Source: Proteles cristata cristata (Eukaryota; Chordata; Mammalia; Carnivora; Hyaenidae). Taken from it: a stretch of DNA of 64,000 nucleotides. The stretch lies in the NCBI GenBank assembly GCA_017311185.1, contig JAESUZ010000118.1:62001-126000 (forward strand), written 5' to 3'. Positions 25,918-36,875 of this stretch are shown in pieces. The position numbers were made by a program, and so were the translations under genes. Within the stretch, counting starts at the first letter, position 1. Each line of letters opens with the position of its first letter. The notes beneath the pieces are model-generated. The model was given only the letters and a program-made list of their open reading frames with translations. It was not told the origin of the DNA and ran no database searches.

Positions 25918-26149
25918 GGGGCGCATGGGTGGCTCAGTCAGTTAAGCGTCCGACTTCGGCTCAGGTCATTATCTCACAATTCGTGGGTCTAAGCCCCGCT
26001 TTGGGCTCTGTGCTGACAGCCAGCTCAGAGCCTGGAGCCTGTTTCAGATTCTGTGTCTCCCTCTCTCTACGACCTTCCCCCGCTCACTCTGTCTCTCTGT
26101 CTCTTTCTCTCTCTCTCAAAAATAAATAAAACATTAAATAATTTTTAAA
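25918..26149 (+). mobile_element. CAN-SINE inserted in the A-tail of the preceding SINE
   Basis: GGGGCGCATGGGTGGCTCAG head. AAATAATTTTTAA just before the head (about 25905-25917) recurs at the end (about 26137-26149), the expected target duplication inside the first SINE's A/T-rich tail. Confidence 0.9.
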
Positions 26150-26436
26150 ACTCCTACTAGTTTGAAAAGGTATATGCACACTCATGTTCACTGCAACATT
26201 ACTTAAAAGAGCCAAGAAATCAAAAAATCCTAAGTGTTCACCAATGGATAGACAAAAAGAAACAACATGCATATATGTATGCAAATACTTATGGTGTGTG
26301 CTTAGGTATAGGTGTGTGTGTGTTTATGATGAAAAATTATTCAGCCATTAAAAAAAGCATAGCACGCCATTGTCATATGCAGCATGGATGGACTGTGAGG
26401 ACATTGCATTAAATGAGGTAAGCGCAAGGCAAATAT

Positions 26437-26825
26437 TTTTGATTTTAGGTGGTTGTGGCACCAGTAATCCTTTTAGTAGAGGGTAAAATCAAAGTGGCAG
26501 GTGAGGTTTGGAAAGGTGACACAGCCTGCAGCTGGAGGGGCCTGTGCTCAACAACACCCAGATGCCTGAGGCAAGACCTTCGTGATTTGGGGGAAGGAAG
26601 AGAATAATAAGAAGGCAGAGAAGAAGTACAGGGAGAACATATATTTTATAATTGGCCCCAAGGTTTTAGCAAAAGGTCCATGGTCGACCTCCGGAACTAT
26701 CCCATTCAAGGATCCCCCTACTGGGCCATAGGCACACCAGAAGTGCCACACCTCCTCCAACTCCGTTTCTAATTTTTTTAACACCCACTTTTTAAAAATT
26801 ATTGTTATTAAAACAAACTTGCTCT
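26437..26825. other. Unassigned block between two L1 bodies
   Basis: Not SINE or typical L1. It has balanced composition, and a 78-codon open frame lies on the minus strand at 26548-26784 with no family that I recognise. It could be a remnant of another transposon, a processed pseudogene or the L1 integration target. Left unassigned. Confidence 0.4.
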
Positions 26826-27317
26826 CGACTTTAAGGAGTCAGCTCCGGTAAGGGAAACCAAAAACTTGGGTTATATCGCCACCTTCTGGGCAACTAAAGA
26901 AGGACTTCTAACTGCCAAGCTGTTCAACTGTTAAATCATGTAAAATGATGTAAAGGCGTTATCCACTTCCGATGTGGCAGTAGAGACACATTTCATCAAG
27001 CACTCTGAAAAATTATAGTAATATGGTACTGTCAAAATAAAATGACAATTCTCCAGCAAGTGAAATACAATATATGGAATATTGTAATCTATCTGATAAA
27101 GACATCAAAATAGCTGTTATGAAGAAATTCAACAAGTACAAGAAAACCCAAGAAGACTATCAAATTAATTCAGGAGTAAAATTAATGAACAGAAGAAATT
27201 ATTTACTAAAGATATTGAAATTCTAAAAAAGAACATAACAGGAATTCTAGAACTAAAGAAATCAAGGATTTCTTGATTAAGAAAGATTAAAGATTAAGAA
27301 CACTTTAGAATTTACTG

Positions 27318-27489
27318 AGGGGTATCTGGGTGGTTCAGCTGGTTAACCCTTGATTTCATCTCACATCATGACCTTGTGATTCATGGGATCAAGTCTCACG
27401 TGTGGCTCTCCCCTGACAGCACAGACTCTGCTTGGGATATTCTCTCTCTCTCCCCCCTCTGCTGTCTCTCTCAAAATAAATAAATAGAA
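27318..27489 (+). mobile_element. CAN-SINE, short diverged copy
   Basis: GGGGTATCTGGGTGGTTCAG head, CT-rich segment and TCAAAATAAATAAATAG tail. About 170 bp, so internally shortened. Target duplication not clear. Confidence 0.85.
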
Positions 27490-27771
27490 AGCACTGGAAA
27501 TACAGCAGATTAAGGGGAAGAGAGAAGAAAAAATCTGGAAGATAGGAAAATGATGTTATTCAAGTTGGAGGAGAGATCACTAAGCTTAATTTTTTTTTCT
27601 CTAAAGTCAAGAAACGTTCTGAGAATTATCAAATTCCTTTAGAAAACCCAGAATAATCATCTACTAGAAGGAGAAGAGTGGGAGAATTGGGCAGAGACTT
27701 TACTTAAATCAACAGTAACAAAGAATTTCACAAACCTAGGGGAGAAAATGGAATTAAGAACACCTATCTAG

Positions 27772-27996
27772 GGGGCACCTGGGTGGCTCAGTTGGTTAAG
27801 CGTCCGACTTTGGCTCAGGTCAGATCTCATGGTTCATGGGTTCAAGTCCCACATCGGGCTCTGTGCTGGCAGCTCAGAGCCTGGAGCCTGTTTCAGATTC
27901 TGTGTCTTCCTCTCTCTCTGCCCCTCTCTCACTCATGCTCTGTCTCTCTCTGTCTCAAAAATAAATAAACTATAAAAAATATTAAAAAGGAAAAAA
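27772..27996 (+). mobile_element. CAN-SINE inside L1
   Basis: GGGGCACCTGGGTGGCTCAG head, B-box GGTTCAAGTCC and a long A-rich tail. Perfect 13-bp duplication AACACCTATCTAG at 27759-27771 and 27997-28009. Confidence 0.95.
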
Positions 27997-28986
27997 AACA
28001 CCTATCTAGAACCTAATAGAACACCTATCACCTCAGGGCAAAAAGACTTCCTCCAGTACATTATAATGGAACTGTCAAAATCGATGATAAAGAATTGTAA
28101 AACAAGGTAAAAGAGACAGTAACCTACAAAGGAAACCCCACTAAGGTATCAGAAGATTTCTCAGGAGAAACTCCACAGGCCATGATGGAGTGGAACGACA
28201 TATTCCAAGTGTTCAAAGAAAAACTCCTAGCCAAAAATATTCTATGTAGTGAAGTTATCCTTCAGAAATAAAGGAGAAATCAAAGCTTTCCAGGATGTTA
28301 GTTTCCAGGACTGAAAGTCCCTCAGTTATGAGGGAGTTTACACCTTTAACTATGGCTTACAAAAAACCTTGAAACCAGCTCTTCAAGCTAAAAACAAAAA
28401 AAAACAAAAAAAAAAACCCCAAAAGTCTGTTTAATGTGAAAAATATCCAGAATTAGAAAACTGTAACTCTATTTTAGAATAGATCATTTAAGCACTGTGC
28501 TATAATTAAACATTTAAGAGAGCAAAAGCATTAGAAGTATAGCCACAACAATTTTGTAACCAATTCATAATATGACAGTAAAAATACCAAAGAGGAGGAA
28601 GTAGAAGGAACCATTATAGAGAAAAGAAGATAAACTGCTATCACCAGAAAAAGAACTATTTTATTTAAGAGATGTTGTATGTAAGCTCAAGGTTACCACC
28701 AAACAAAAATCTAGAGCAGAGACCTAAAACATGAAAAAGGGGATACTGAGCCAATCACCCTAGAAACCCATCAAGTTACAAAGGCAGACGGAACCAGAAG
28801 GTAAGAGACACAACAGAGAAACAAAATAACCAGAAGGCAAAAGATAAAATGGCAGTACCAAGTCCTTACATCAATAATCTCCCTAAACCAAACTGATCTG
28901 AACTCAGTAATCAAAATGCACAGAGTGGCTGGATGGGTAAAAAACAACAACACCCAACTAAATGGTGCATAAAAGAGGCTTATTTT

Positions 28987-29213
28987 GGCAGAGCTTGGGT
29001 GGTTCAGTTGATTAGGTGTCCAACTCTTGATTTCAGCTCAGGTCATGATCTCATGGTTTTTGAGTTTGAATCCCACATTGGGCTCTGTGCTGACAATGTG
29101 GAGCCTGCTTGGAATTCGGACTTTCTGACTCTCTCTGCCCCTCCCCTACTCATGCTGCTGCTGCTGCTTCTCTCTCTCTCTCAAAATAAGTAAATAAACT
29201 TAAAAAAAAAATA
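28987..29213 (+). mobile_element. CAN-SINE (diverged) inside L1
   Basis: Head with GAGCTTGGGTGGTTCAG, (CTG)n-like stretch near 29153-29168, (CT)n and A-tail. Imperfect flanks GAGGCTTATTTTGGC and AAGACTCATTTTGGC. Confidence 0.9.
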
Positions 29214-32200
29214 AAGACTCATTTTGGCTCTAAAGATGCACATAAACTCAAAATGCAGGGATGGAAGATATTCCAGGCACATAGAAACCAAAATAAAGTG
29301 GGCTAGCTTAAATAAAATTGACTTCAAACCAAAAATGGTAGTGAGAGGGAAAAGGTTTTATTATAAAACAGAGGTCAATACCTCAAGAAGATAAAACAGT
29401 CACAAGTGTGTATGCTCCCAAGACTCAAGCATGAAAAATATATTAAGCAAATACTAACAGACATAATGAAGAGACAATACATTAAGAGTAGAAGATTTCA
29501 ACACCCCACTATTAGCAATAGATGGATCATCCAGACAAAAAATGATCAAGGACATATTGGAAATGAACAACACTTTAGAACAAATGGACTTCACAGACAT
29601 ATCCAGACCATTCTTTCCATAAACAGCACGATGCACATTCTTCTTGGAGGGGGGGGTAATTAAAACTGCAGAGTAGGAAGATCCTGAGATCACTTCCTTC
29701 CAAGGATAAAACAAGCATGTAACTACATATAAAAAACTGCTTGTGAAAACTAACTGAACAGATATGACTACAACGAAAGATTTTTTAAAAAGCCACATGA
29801 AGATGAGAAAGAGGAACACACCCACAATCTAGTCAGGATCCATACCCCTCAAATAGGAGGGATATCACGAGAGAGGCTCTCCTCGAGGAACAAAGAGTTA
29901 AGCTACACAATGGGCTCCCCTGCCCAGAGAACTTGCACCAGGAAGAAAAGTCCCCATATCTGACTTTGAAAACCAGCACAATTTATGTCCACTGAAGCCA
30001 GAGGGGGCATTAGGAAACCAACACTCTGCTCTTAAAGGGCACATGCACAGTCTCTTCCCTTCAACTCCCAGCACAGAGGCAACAATTTGAAAAATTCCTG
30101 GACTACCAGTGAACAAGATCCATTGGCTAATTTTAGGGTACGTGCCTGAGGGTCAGAGATCTCTTGGAATGTCCTAGGGACAGAAGTGCTGGTGGATACT
30201 TTCTTTTTATCACTTACATTCCACCAAGCCAACCAATCTTGGTGGAAGCTATTTCTGACACTCTCCTTCTACTGTGCTAGCACTGCTCACCCCTACCCTG
30301 GTGTTCCTCTGAGAAGTCATACCACCAAAACCATCAATCCAGCAGGTGCCCCTCCCAAGGGGCCCTCCATTTTTCCACACCCAGGTGGTGACCTAAGCCA
30401 GTACCAGTGCTGCCTCAAGAAGCCCTCATCCCAAAGCAAGGAGGGAGGCTCACACTCTAAAGTGCCTGCAACAGTCACATTCAGTTCTCATGGGAAGCCA
30501 TGCCAGTGTAGACCCTGTAGAACTTCACTCTGTAGGAGTTGCAGCTGGACCTCCCCTAGGAAATGAGGTGGGACCAGCCACACTTGCTAGCACACACACG
30601 GCAGTTTCAGTCCATTCACATATAGTCACATTGGGACATGGCCCCACACACTAACTGGGGCCCAGTCATAACAAGAGGGTGCACACAGCCCACACAGATG
30701 CCACTCCTAGGGCACCTGGCTTGGTTGACCAGTGAGGTTTGTGCCTTTGGGTACAAAGGATACCTTCTGTCTAAAGCTACTGCTTTAAGACTAAGAGATG
30801 TAGATAATATACTCAATACACAGAAAATAAAAACTAAGGGAATTTTTAAAACACGAGGAGACAGTGGAATATATTACAAATGAATACAAGCTAAAACCCC
30901 AGAAAGAGAGTAAAATGAAATGGAAATAAGCAATCCACCAGATAAAAATTTCAAAACAAGGTCATAAAGATGTTCATGAACTCAGGAGAATAGGTGAAAA
31001 CAGTGAGAACCTCAAAGATGTAGAAAATATAAAAAACAATCAGAGATGAAGAATAAATGTAACAATTGAAATAAAAAATATACCAGAGGAAATCAACATC
31101 AGAGTAGATGATGCAGAAGAATAGATCAGTGACCTATAACACAGGATAGTGGAATTACCACATCAGGACAGCAATAGCAAAAAATCAATAAAAATGAAAG
31201 CTACGTGAAGGACATTTGGGATCACATTAAGCACAACAACATTCACATTATACAGGTCCAAGAAAAGGAAAAGAGAAAGGAAGGGACAGAAACCATTATT
31301 TGTAGAAACAATGGCTGAAAACTTTCCTAATCTGATAAAGGAAACATATTTAACTCCAGGAATCACAGAGATTCTCAAACACAATGGAACCCACGCCAGG
31401 ACTCGTTATAATCAATGTGTCAGTAAAGACTAAAAGAAAGTCTTAAAAGCATCAAAAGATAAACTAGTTACATACAGAGAAACTTTGTTAAGACTATCAA
31501 CTGATTTTTCAGCAGAAACTTTACAAGCCAGAGGCGAATGGCATGATATATTCAAAATGCTATAAGAAAAAATGCAATCAGGAATGCTCTATTTGGCACT
31601 CAGAATTGCAGAAGAGGTAAGGGGTATCACAGATAAGCAAACATAGAAGGTGTTCATCACAACCAAATCTGCGTTACAAGAAATGTTAAAAAAAAAAAAA
31701 AACAGAAAGACAATAAAAACTTCTTCACACAGAAAAGCCTTAACCAGAAATACAAAATCATGAAAGAAAGAAACCTTACTGGTAAAGGTCAACATATGGT
31801 GAAGGTACTGGATAAACCACCTATGTACCTAGTAAGAAGGTTAAAAGACAAAAGTAATAAAATCTTATAGACCTACAATAATTAGTTAAGGATATACAAA
31901 ATAATAGAATATAAAATAGAACATCAAAAACCTAAGAGTTAAAATACGTTTGAACTTAAGCAACAGTCAACTTAAAATAGACTGTTATACACATGCAATG
32001 TTATATATGATCCTTATGGTAACCACAAACCCAAAACCTCTAACAGTTACACAAAAACTGAAGGAAAAAGAAAAGTCTAATACTAAGCAAGATCACCTCA
32101 TCACATGGAAAGAGAGCAAAAGAAAAAGGGAAAAGAGAAGAAATGAAAAGAACCAGAAAAAAGTCAACAACAGAAGTAAGTACATATCTATCAATTATTA

Positions 32201-33229
32201 GTTTAAACATAAGTGGGCGAAACGCTCCAAGCGAAAGACCTAAGGTAGCTGCATAGACAAAAGAGACCAATATAAACACTGCTGTAAAAGACTCACTTCA
32301 GATCTAGAGACACAGAGACTGAAAGTGGAAGAATGCAAAAAACGATTTCATGAAATGGAAGCAATAAGAAGAAAAAATACCTAGCAGAGTCATATTTATA
32401 CCAGACAAGAGAAACTGCAAAACAACTAGCATAATAAGCGACAAAGGAGGTCATTACATAATGATAAAGGAATAAATCCACCAAGAGAATATAACATTTA
32501 TAAATGTACACATGCCCAACAAAGGGGTATCTAAATACAAAAAGCAGTAAAACTAGACATAAAGGAAAAAAATTGATAGTAATAATAGTTGAGGACTTTA
32601 ACACGCCACTTTATATCAATGGATAGATCATCCAGACAGAAAATAAATGAGAAAATATTGGTTTTAAACAACACATTAGATTAGATAGCTTTACAGATAT
32701 ATGGAAATCATCCCATCCAAACGCAGCAGAATACACATTGTTTTTAAGTGCAAACGGAATATTTTCCAGGATAGATCACATGTTAGGCTACAAACAGGTC
32801 TCCATCAAACTAAGAAGATTAATAATCATATCAAGCAACTTTTCCACCCACAACACTATGAAACTGAAGATCAGTTTCAAGAAGAAAACTAGAAAAAACT
32901 AAAACATGAGGAGGTGCAACACATGCTGCATTATAACCAATGACTCAATGAAGAAATCAAAGAGGAAATAAAAATACGATGAGAAAAATAAAAATGGAAA
33001 CATTCCAAAATTTTTTCTGTGAGGGACATTTAGAGTAATGCAAGCCTACTCAGGAAACAAGGCAAATCTCTACCAATCTAAACTTAAACCTTCCACCTAA
33101 AAGAAGAAAAAAAAAGCTCAAAGACATATAAGGAAATAAAGATCAGAGCAGAAAAAAAATAGAACACAAAATACAAAAAAATTAAAAAGATTAATGAAAT
33201 GAAAACCTGGATCTTTGAAAAGATAAACA

Positions 33230-33433
33230 GGGGCGCCTGGGTGGCTTAGTCGGTTAAGCGTCCGACTTTCGCTTAGGTCATGATCTCGCGGTTCGTGGGT
33301 TCGAGCCCCGCGTCGGGCTCTGTGCTGAGCCTGGAGCCTGTTTCAGTCTGTGACTCCCTCTCTCTGACCCTCCCCTGTTCACGCTGTCTCTCTCTCTCTC
33401 CTAGAAATAAATAAAACATAAAAAAAAAAGAAA
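33230..33433 (+). mobile_element. Young felid CAN-SINE with 13-bp internal deletion
   Basis: GGGGCGCCTGGGTGGCTTAGTC head and perfect B-box GGTTCGAGCCCC. It lacks about 13 bases (GCTCTGTGCTGAGCCTGG where other young copies have ACTGCCAGCTCAG between). Duplication GAAAAGATAAA at 33217-33227 and 33434-33444. Confidence 0.95.
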
Positions 33434-33836
33434 GAAAAGATAAATAAAACTTGTAAGACTCTAGCCAGATTCATCCAGAAAAAAAGACACATGTTCCACA
33501 TATGATATGAGAAAAGAGAAGTTACAAATAATACCGTAGAAATACAAAGGTTTATAAAAGACTGATACTGACACTGACACATGTCAACAAATGGGAAAAC
33601 CTAGAATAAAAGGTAAATACCTAGAAATATATAATCATCTGAGACTGAATCAAGATGAAATAGAAAATCTTAACAGATCATTTACTAGTAGTGAGATTAA
33701 ATTAGTAACTAAAAAAACTACCCCGGTGAATTAAAGTCTAGGCCTAGATGGCTTCACAAGTCAATTCTTGTGAATTGTAAAAAGACTGAATACCTAGACT
33801 TTATAAAATATTCTGAAACTTAAAAAAGGAAAAAAT

Positions 33837-34055
33837 GGGTGCCTGGTGGCTCAATCAGTTGGGCTGACTCTTTATTTCAGCTCAGTTCATGGTTTACAAC
33901 TCTTGGTTTCAGCTCAGTTCATGATCTTAGGGTCATGGAATCAAGCCCTGTGTTGGGCTCCATGCTGAGCATGGAGTCTGCGTAAGGTTCTCTCTTTCTG
34001 CCCCTCTCACCCACTTGCACTCTATGAAATAAAAATATATAAAATCAATTAAAAA
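33837..34055 (+). mobile_element. Old CAN-SINE with internal duplication
   Basis: GGGTGCCTGGTGGCTCAATC head. TTTCAGCTCAGTTCATG occurs twice (33875-33891, 33907-33923), so a 32-bp segment was duplicated after insertion. The tail is A/T-rich at 34025-34055. Confidence 0.85.
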
Positions 34056-34137
34056 GCAAGAGATACTTCCAAATTGATTCCACAAGTCCAACATTACCTT
34101 GATACCAAAACCAAAGCCAACACATGTGTGTGCGAGT

Positions 34138-34171
34138 ACACACACACACACACACACATGCACACACACAA
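34138..34171. repeat. (CA)n microsatellite in L1
   Basis: Interrupted CA run with one TG step at 34159. Sits in decayed ORF2. Confidence 0.95.
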
Positions 34172-36068
34172 ATGCAAGCTAATATCTCCAAAGAATATAG
34201 ATTTAAAAATTCTCGGTGAAATATCAGCAAACCAAATTAAACAATACAATAAAAGAAATATATGCTAGGATAAAATGGGATTTATTTCAGGAATGCAAAG
34301 ATGTTCCAAAATACATAAAACAATCAACATGATACACCACATAAACTAAAAGGATAAAAACCAATGATCACCTCAATATATACAGAAAAAGCATTTAATG
34401 AAATTCAATGCATTTGATAAAATTCAACGATTCTTGATTAAAAAAAAAACTTACAAACTTTCAACCAAGTGGGTATAGTAGGAACATAATTCAAAATAAT
34501 AAAGGCCATGGATGACAAACCCACAACTAACATACTTAATGGAGACAAAGTGAAAGCAGTTCCTCTAAGATGAGGAAAACAAGGATGCCCACTATTACTA
34601 CTCCTGCTTAATAGTGTACTAAAAGTCTAGGCTAGTGCAAATAGATAAGAAAGAATTAAATTAAAAAGGAACAAGTATAAATCTTGCTTTTGGCTGGGGA
34701 TATAACTTGATATATAGAAGATCCCAGAATCAACCAAAACTGTTGGAGCCAATCAACAATTTCAGTAAAGTTTCAGGATACAAAAGTAACATACAGAAAT
34801 CACTCACATTCCTTTAAAGTAATGATGAAACAGTTGAAAAAGATTTAAAACTAACTCATAGTTGCATCAAAAACAGGAAAATACTTAGGAATAAATTTAA
34901 CTAAGAATATGACAAATTTAAACCAAAAATCCCACAAGACTTTGCTAAAAGTAATCTAAGAAGACACAAAAACACATTCCATGCTCACAGATTCAAAGAT
35001 TTGATATTGTTAAAATATCCCTACTAAATATTCAAAGCAATTCCCGTCAAAACACTAAAGGCATTCTTCACAGAGAGAGAATGAATGATCCTAAGATTCG
35101 TGTGGAAGCACAGAAGAGCTGAATACCAAGGCAATCCTGAGAAGAAAAGAACATAGTCACAAGTATCACCCATTCTGATTTCAAACTACACTACAAAACC
35201 GTAGTAATAAAAACAGTATGGTAGTGTCACAAAAATAGATACATAGACCAATGGAAAAGAATAGAAGGATCAGAACTGGCTTCCAGCCTATGTGATTAAC
35301 AATTGTTCGTCAAGAAAGTCAAGACCACCCAATGGACAAAGGATACTCTGTTCAACAAATGGTGCTAGGAAAAGTGAAGAAACACATACAGAGCAATGAA
35401 ATTTGACCCCTATTCCACACCACTTACAAAAAATTAACTCAAAGTGAATCAATGACTTAAATATAAAATCAGATAGTATTAAACTTTTAAAAGAAAACAT
35501 ACAGAAAAACCTCTTTAATAATGGTCTTGGCAATGATTTTTTGACATGATGCTAAAGGCACTAATAGCAAAAGCAAAAAATCAACAAATTAGACTACAAA
35601 TTCAAAAGTCCCTGCACATGAACACACACACACATATTAGATAGGTGGCTAATATCCAAAATATCACAACTAAATATCACAACTAAAAAATCCAATTTAA
35701 AAAATAAGAGAAATAAATCTTTTTTCCAGAGAGGACATCAAAGTGGTCAAAAAGCACATAAAAAGATGTTCAACATCACTAAGCATCAGGGAAATGCAAA
35801 TCAAAACAATGAGATATACCTCACACCTGTAACAATGGCTACTGTCAACAAACTAAGAGATAATAGGTACAGGCAATCATGTAGTGAAAATGGAACCTTC
35901 ATACACTGTTGGAAGGAATGTGAACTGGCCCAACTAGTAAGAACTCAATATGGAGATTCTTCAAAAAATTAAAAATACCAAATGATTCACCAATTACACT
36001 TCTGGGCATATACAGCATAATAGAATAAGAAATATATACCTAGATCTTGATCTAGCTATAGAGATATC

Positions 36069-36875
36069 TGACCTCAGCTCCTGGCACAGAGCTCCTAAAA
36101 TGTAATTACCTAAGTGATAAGAGCACCAGAGCATCTTTTGTTCTTTTAAACTAACTCAGTGGGATCTTTGATGGAGGCTGGTAATTAGAAAGACCAAGAC
36201 ATAATTACAAGTTGGAATTGTCAGTTTCACCCTCATCTTCCATAGAGGGAAGAAGGGCTGGAAATGAAGTGTATAACTGATCATATCTCTATGAGGAAGC
36301 CTCCATAAAACCCCAAAAGCATAGAGTTCACAGAGGTTTCAGGTTGGTGAACATGTAGAGATGCTGGGAAGGTGAACTATATGGGAAGCTCCATGTGCTT
36401 CCCATATAGGTCACTCTATTTCTCTCTTCCATCTGGATGTTAAACTATACCCTTTGACATATCCTTTTACAAACAAACAAACAAACAATAAATAAGTAAA
36501 CTGTTTCTCTGAGTTCTGTGAGCTGCTGTAGCAAATGTATCAAAACTGAGGAAAGGGGAACTAATTTGACAATAAACTATTTGTAAAAAAAAAAAAAAAC
36601 TGAGGAAAGGGGTGATGGAATTTTTGATGTAAAGCTGGTTGGTCAAAAGCCTTTGTGAAAACCTGATCCTGAAACAGGTGTCTGAATTCAGGGGTGGGCA
36701 GGATTGAGTCTTGTGGTATTGAGTCCCTAACCTGTGGGATATGACACTGTTAAGGTAGATGACATTAGAATTAAGTTCAGTTATAGGCATCATAAAAATC
36801 TTCACACATTTGGTGACAGAGTGAAGAGTTTTGCATAAGTAGTTAAGGAGACTCATAGAGGAGAAAGCAATAGGA
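36069..36875 (+). mobile_element. LTR of an old endogenous retrovirus
   Basis: Starts TGACCTCAGCTCCTGGCACAG and contains typical LTR text of a mammalian ERV: GAAGCCTCCATAAAACCCC (36297), GGTTGGTGAACATGTAGAG (36342), TCTTCCATCTGGATGTTAAAC (36424), the GAGTTCTGTGAGCTGCTGTAG region (36510), then AGCTGGTTGGTCA (36634) and CTGTGGGATATGACACTG (36732). AATAAATAAGTAAAC near 36487 could be its poly(A) signal. The A/C-rich (CAAA)n at 36472 is internal. A 37-bp L1 scrap interrupts it. Subfamily not assigned. The same LTR start recurs at 53.2 kb. Confidence 0.8.
36559..36595 (+). mobile_element. Ultra-short L1 3'-end insertion (37 bp) with 17-bp duplication
   Basis: Insert: the last ~26 bases of an L1 3' end (AATTTGACAATAAACTATTTGT) plus an A-run. 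It is nearly the same as the 3' end of the young L1 at 57820-57851. Flanked by a perfect 17-bp repeat, AAAACTGAGGAAAGGGG, at 36542-36558 and 36596-36612. Removing the insert restores continuous LTR text. Confidence 0.9.

Larger units (their letters stand above)
23161..26436 (+). mobile_element. 5'-truncated L1, ORF2 with internal deletion, three SINEs inside
   Basis: Starts in early ORF2 (CCCATCTACATGCTGCTTAC). The endonuclease-side text runs to about 23905 (AAACTTATGGGCAGCAGC), then jumps to the RT core. The FADD catalytic motif is readable at 23935-23946 (TTTGCAGATGAT), but without the rest of the domain the element is dead. Continues through thumb and C-terminal regions to about 26436, lacking the final 3'UTR and tail. 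SINEs are at 24822, 25659 and 25918, and there is a local duplication at 24092. Confidence 0.85.
26826..29645 (+). mobile_element. L1 fragment: ORF1 region into early ORF2, interrupted by three SINEs
   Basis: From about 26830 the text matches L1 5'UTR/ORF1 (ACAATTCTCCAGCAAG near 27048; AATTCAACAAGTACAAGAAA near 27127). The inter-ORF region runs to about 28700, and early ORF2 to 29645 (CACCCCACTATTAGCAATAG near 29502). It stops abruptly at GCACATTCTTCTTGG, where the next L1 5' end begins. All frames are disrupted. Confidence 0.8.
29646..36040 (+). mobile_element. Near full-length L1, 5' end abutting another L1, 3' end missing
   Basis: The L1 5' end starts after a G8 run (about 29649) with GCAGAGTAGGAAGATCCTGAG. 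The 5'UTR runs to about 30780, the ORF1 region follows at about 30900-31560, inter-ORF to about 32250, then ORF2 to 36020. ORF2 is dead: at 34687-34705, where the RT core should read FADD, the frame gives Phe-Gly-Trp-Gly. A (CA)n and two SINEs interrupt it. The element stops near TTCTGGGCATATACAG (36000-36016), without 3'UTR or A-tail, just before an LTR. Confidence 0.85.

Noticed and set aside
30186..30566. 126-codon frame in the L1 at 29.6 kb
   Set aside because: Falls in the L1 5'UTR, not in ORF1 or ORF2; no domain seen.
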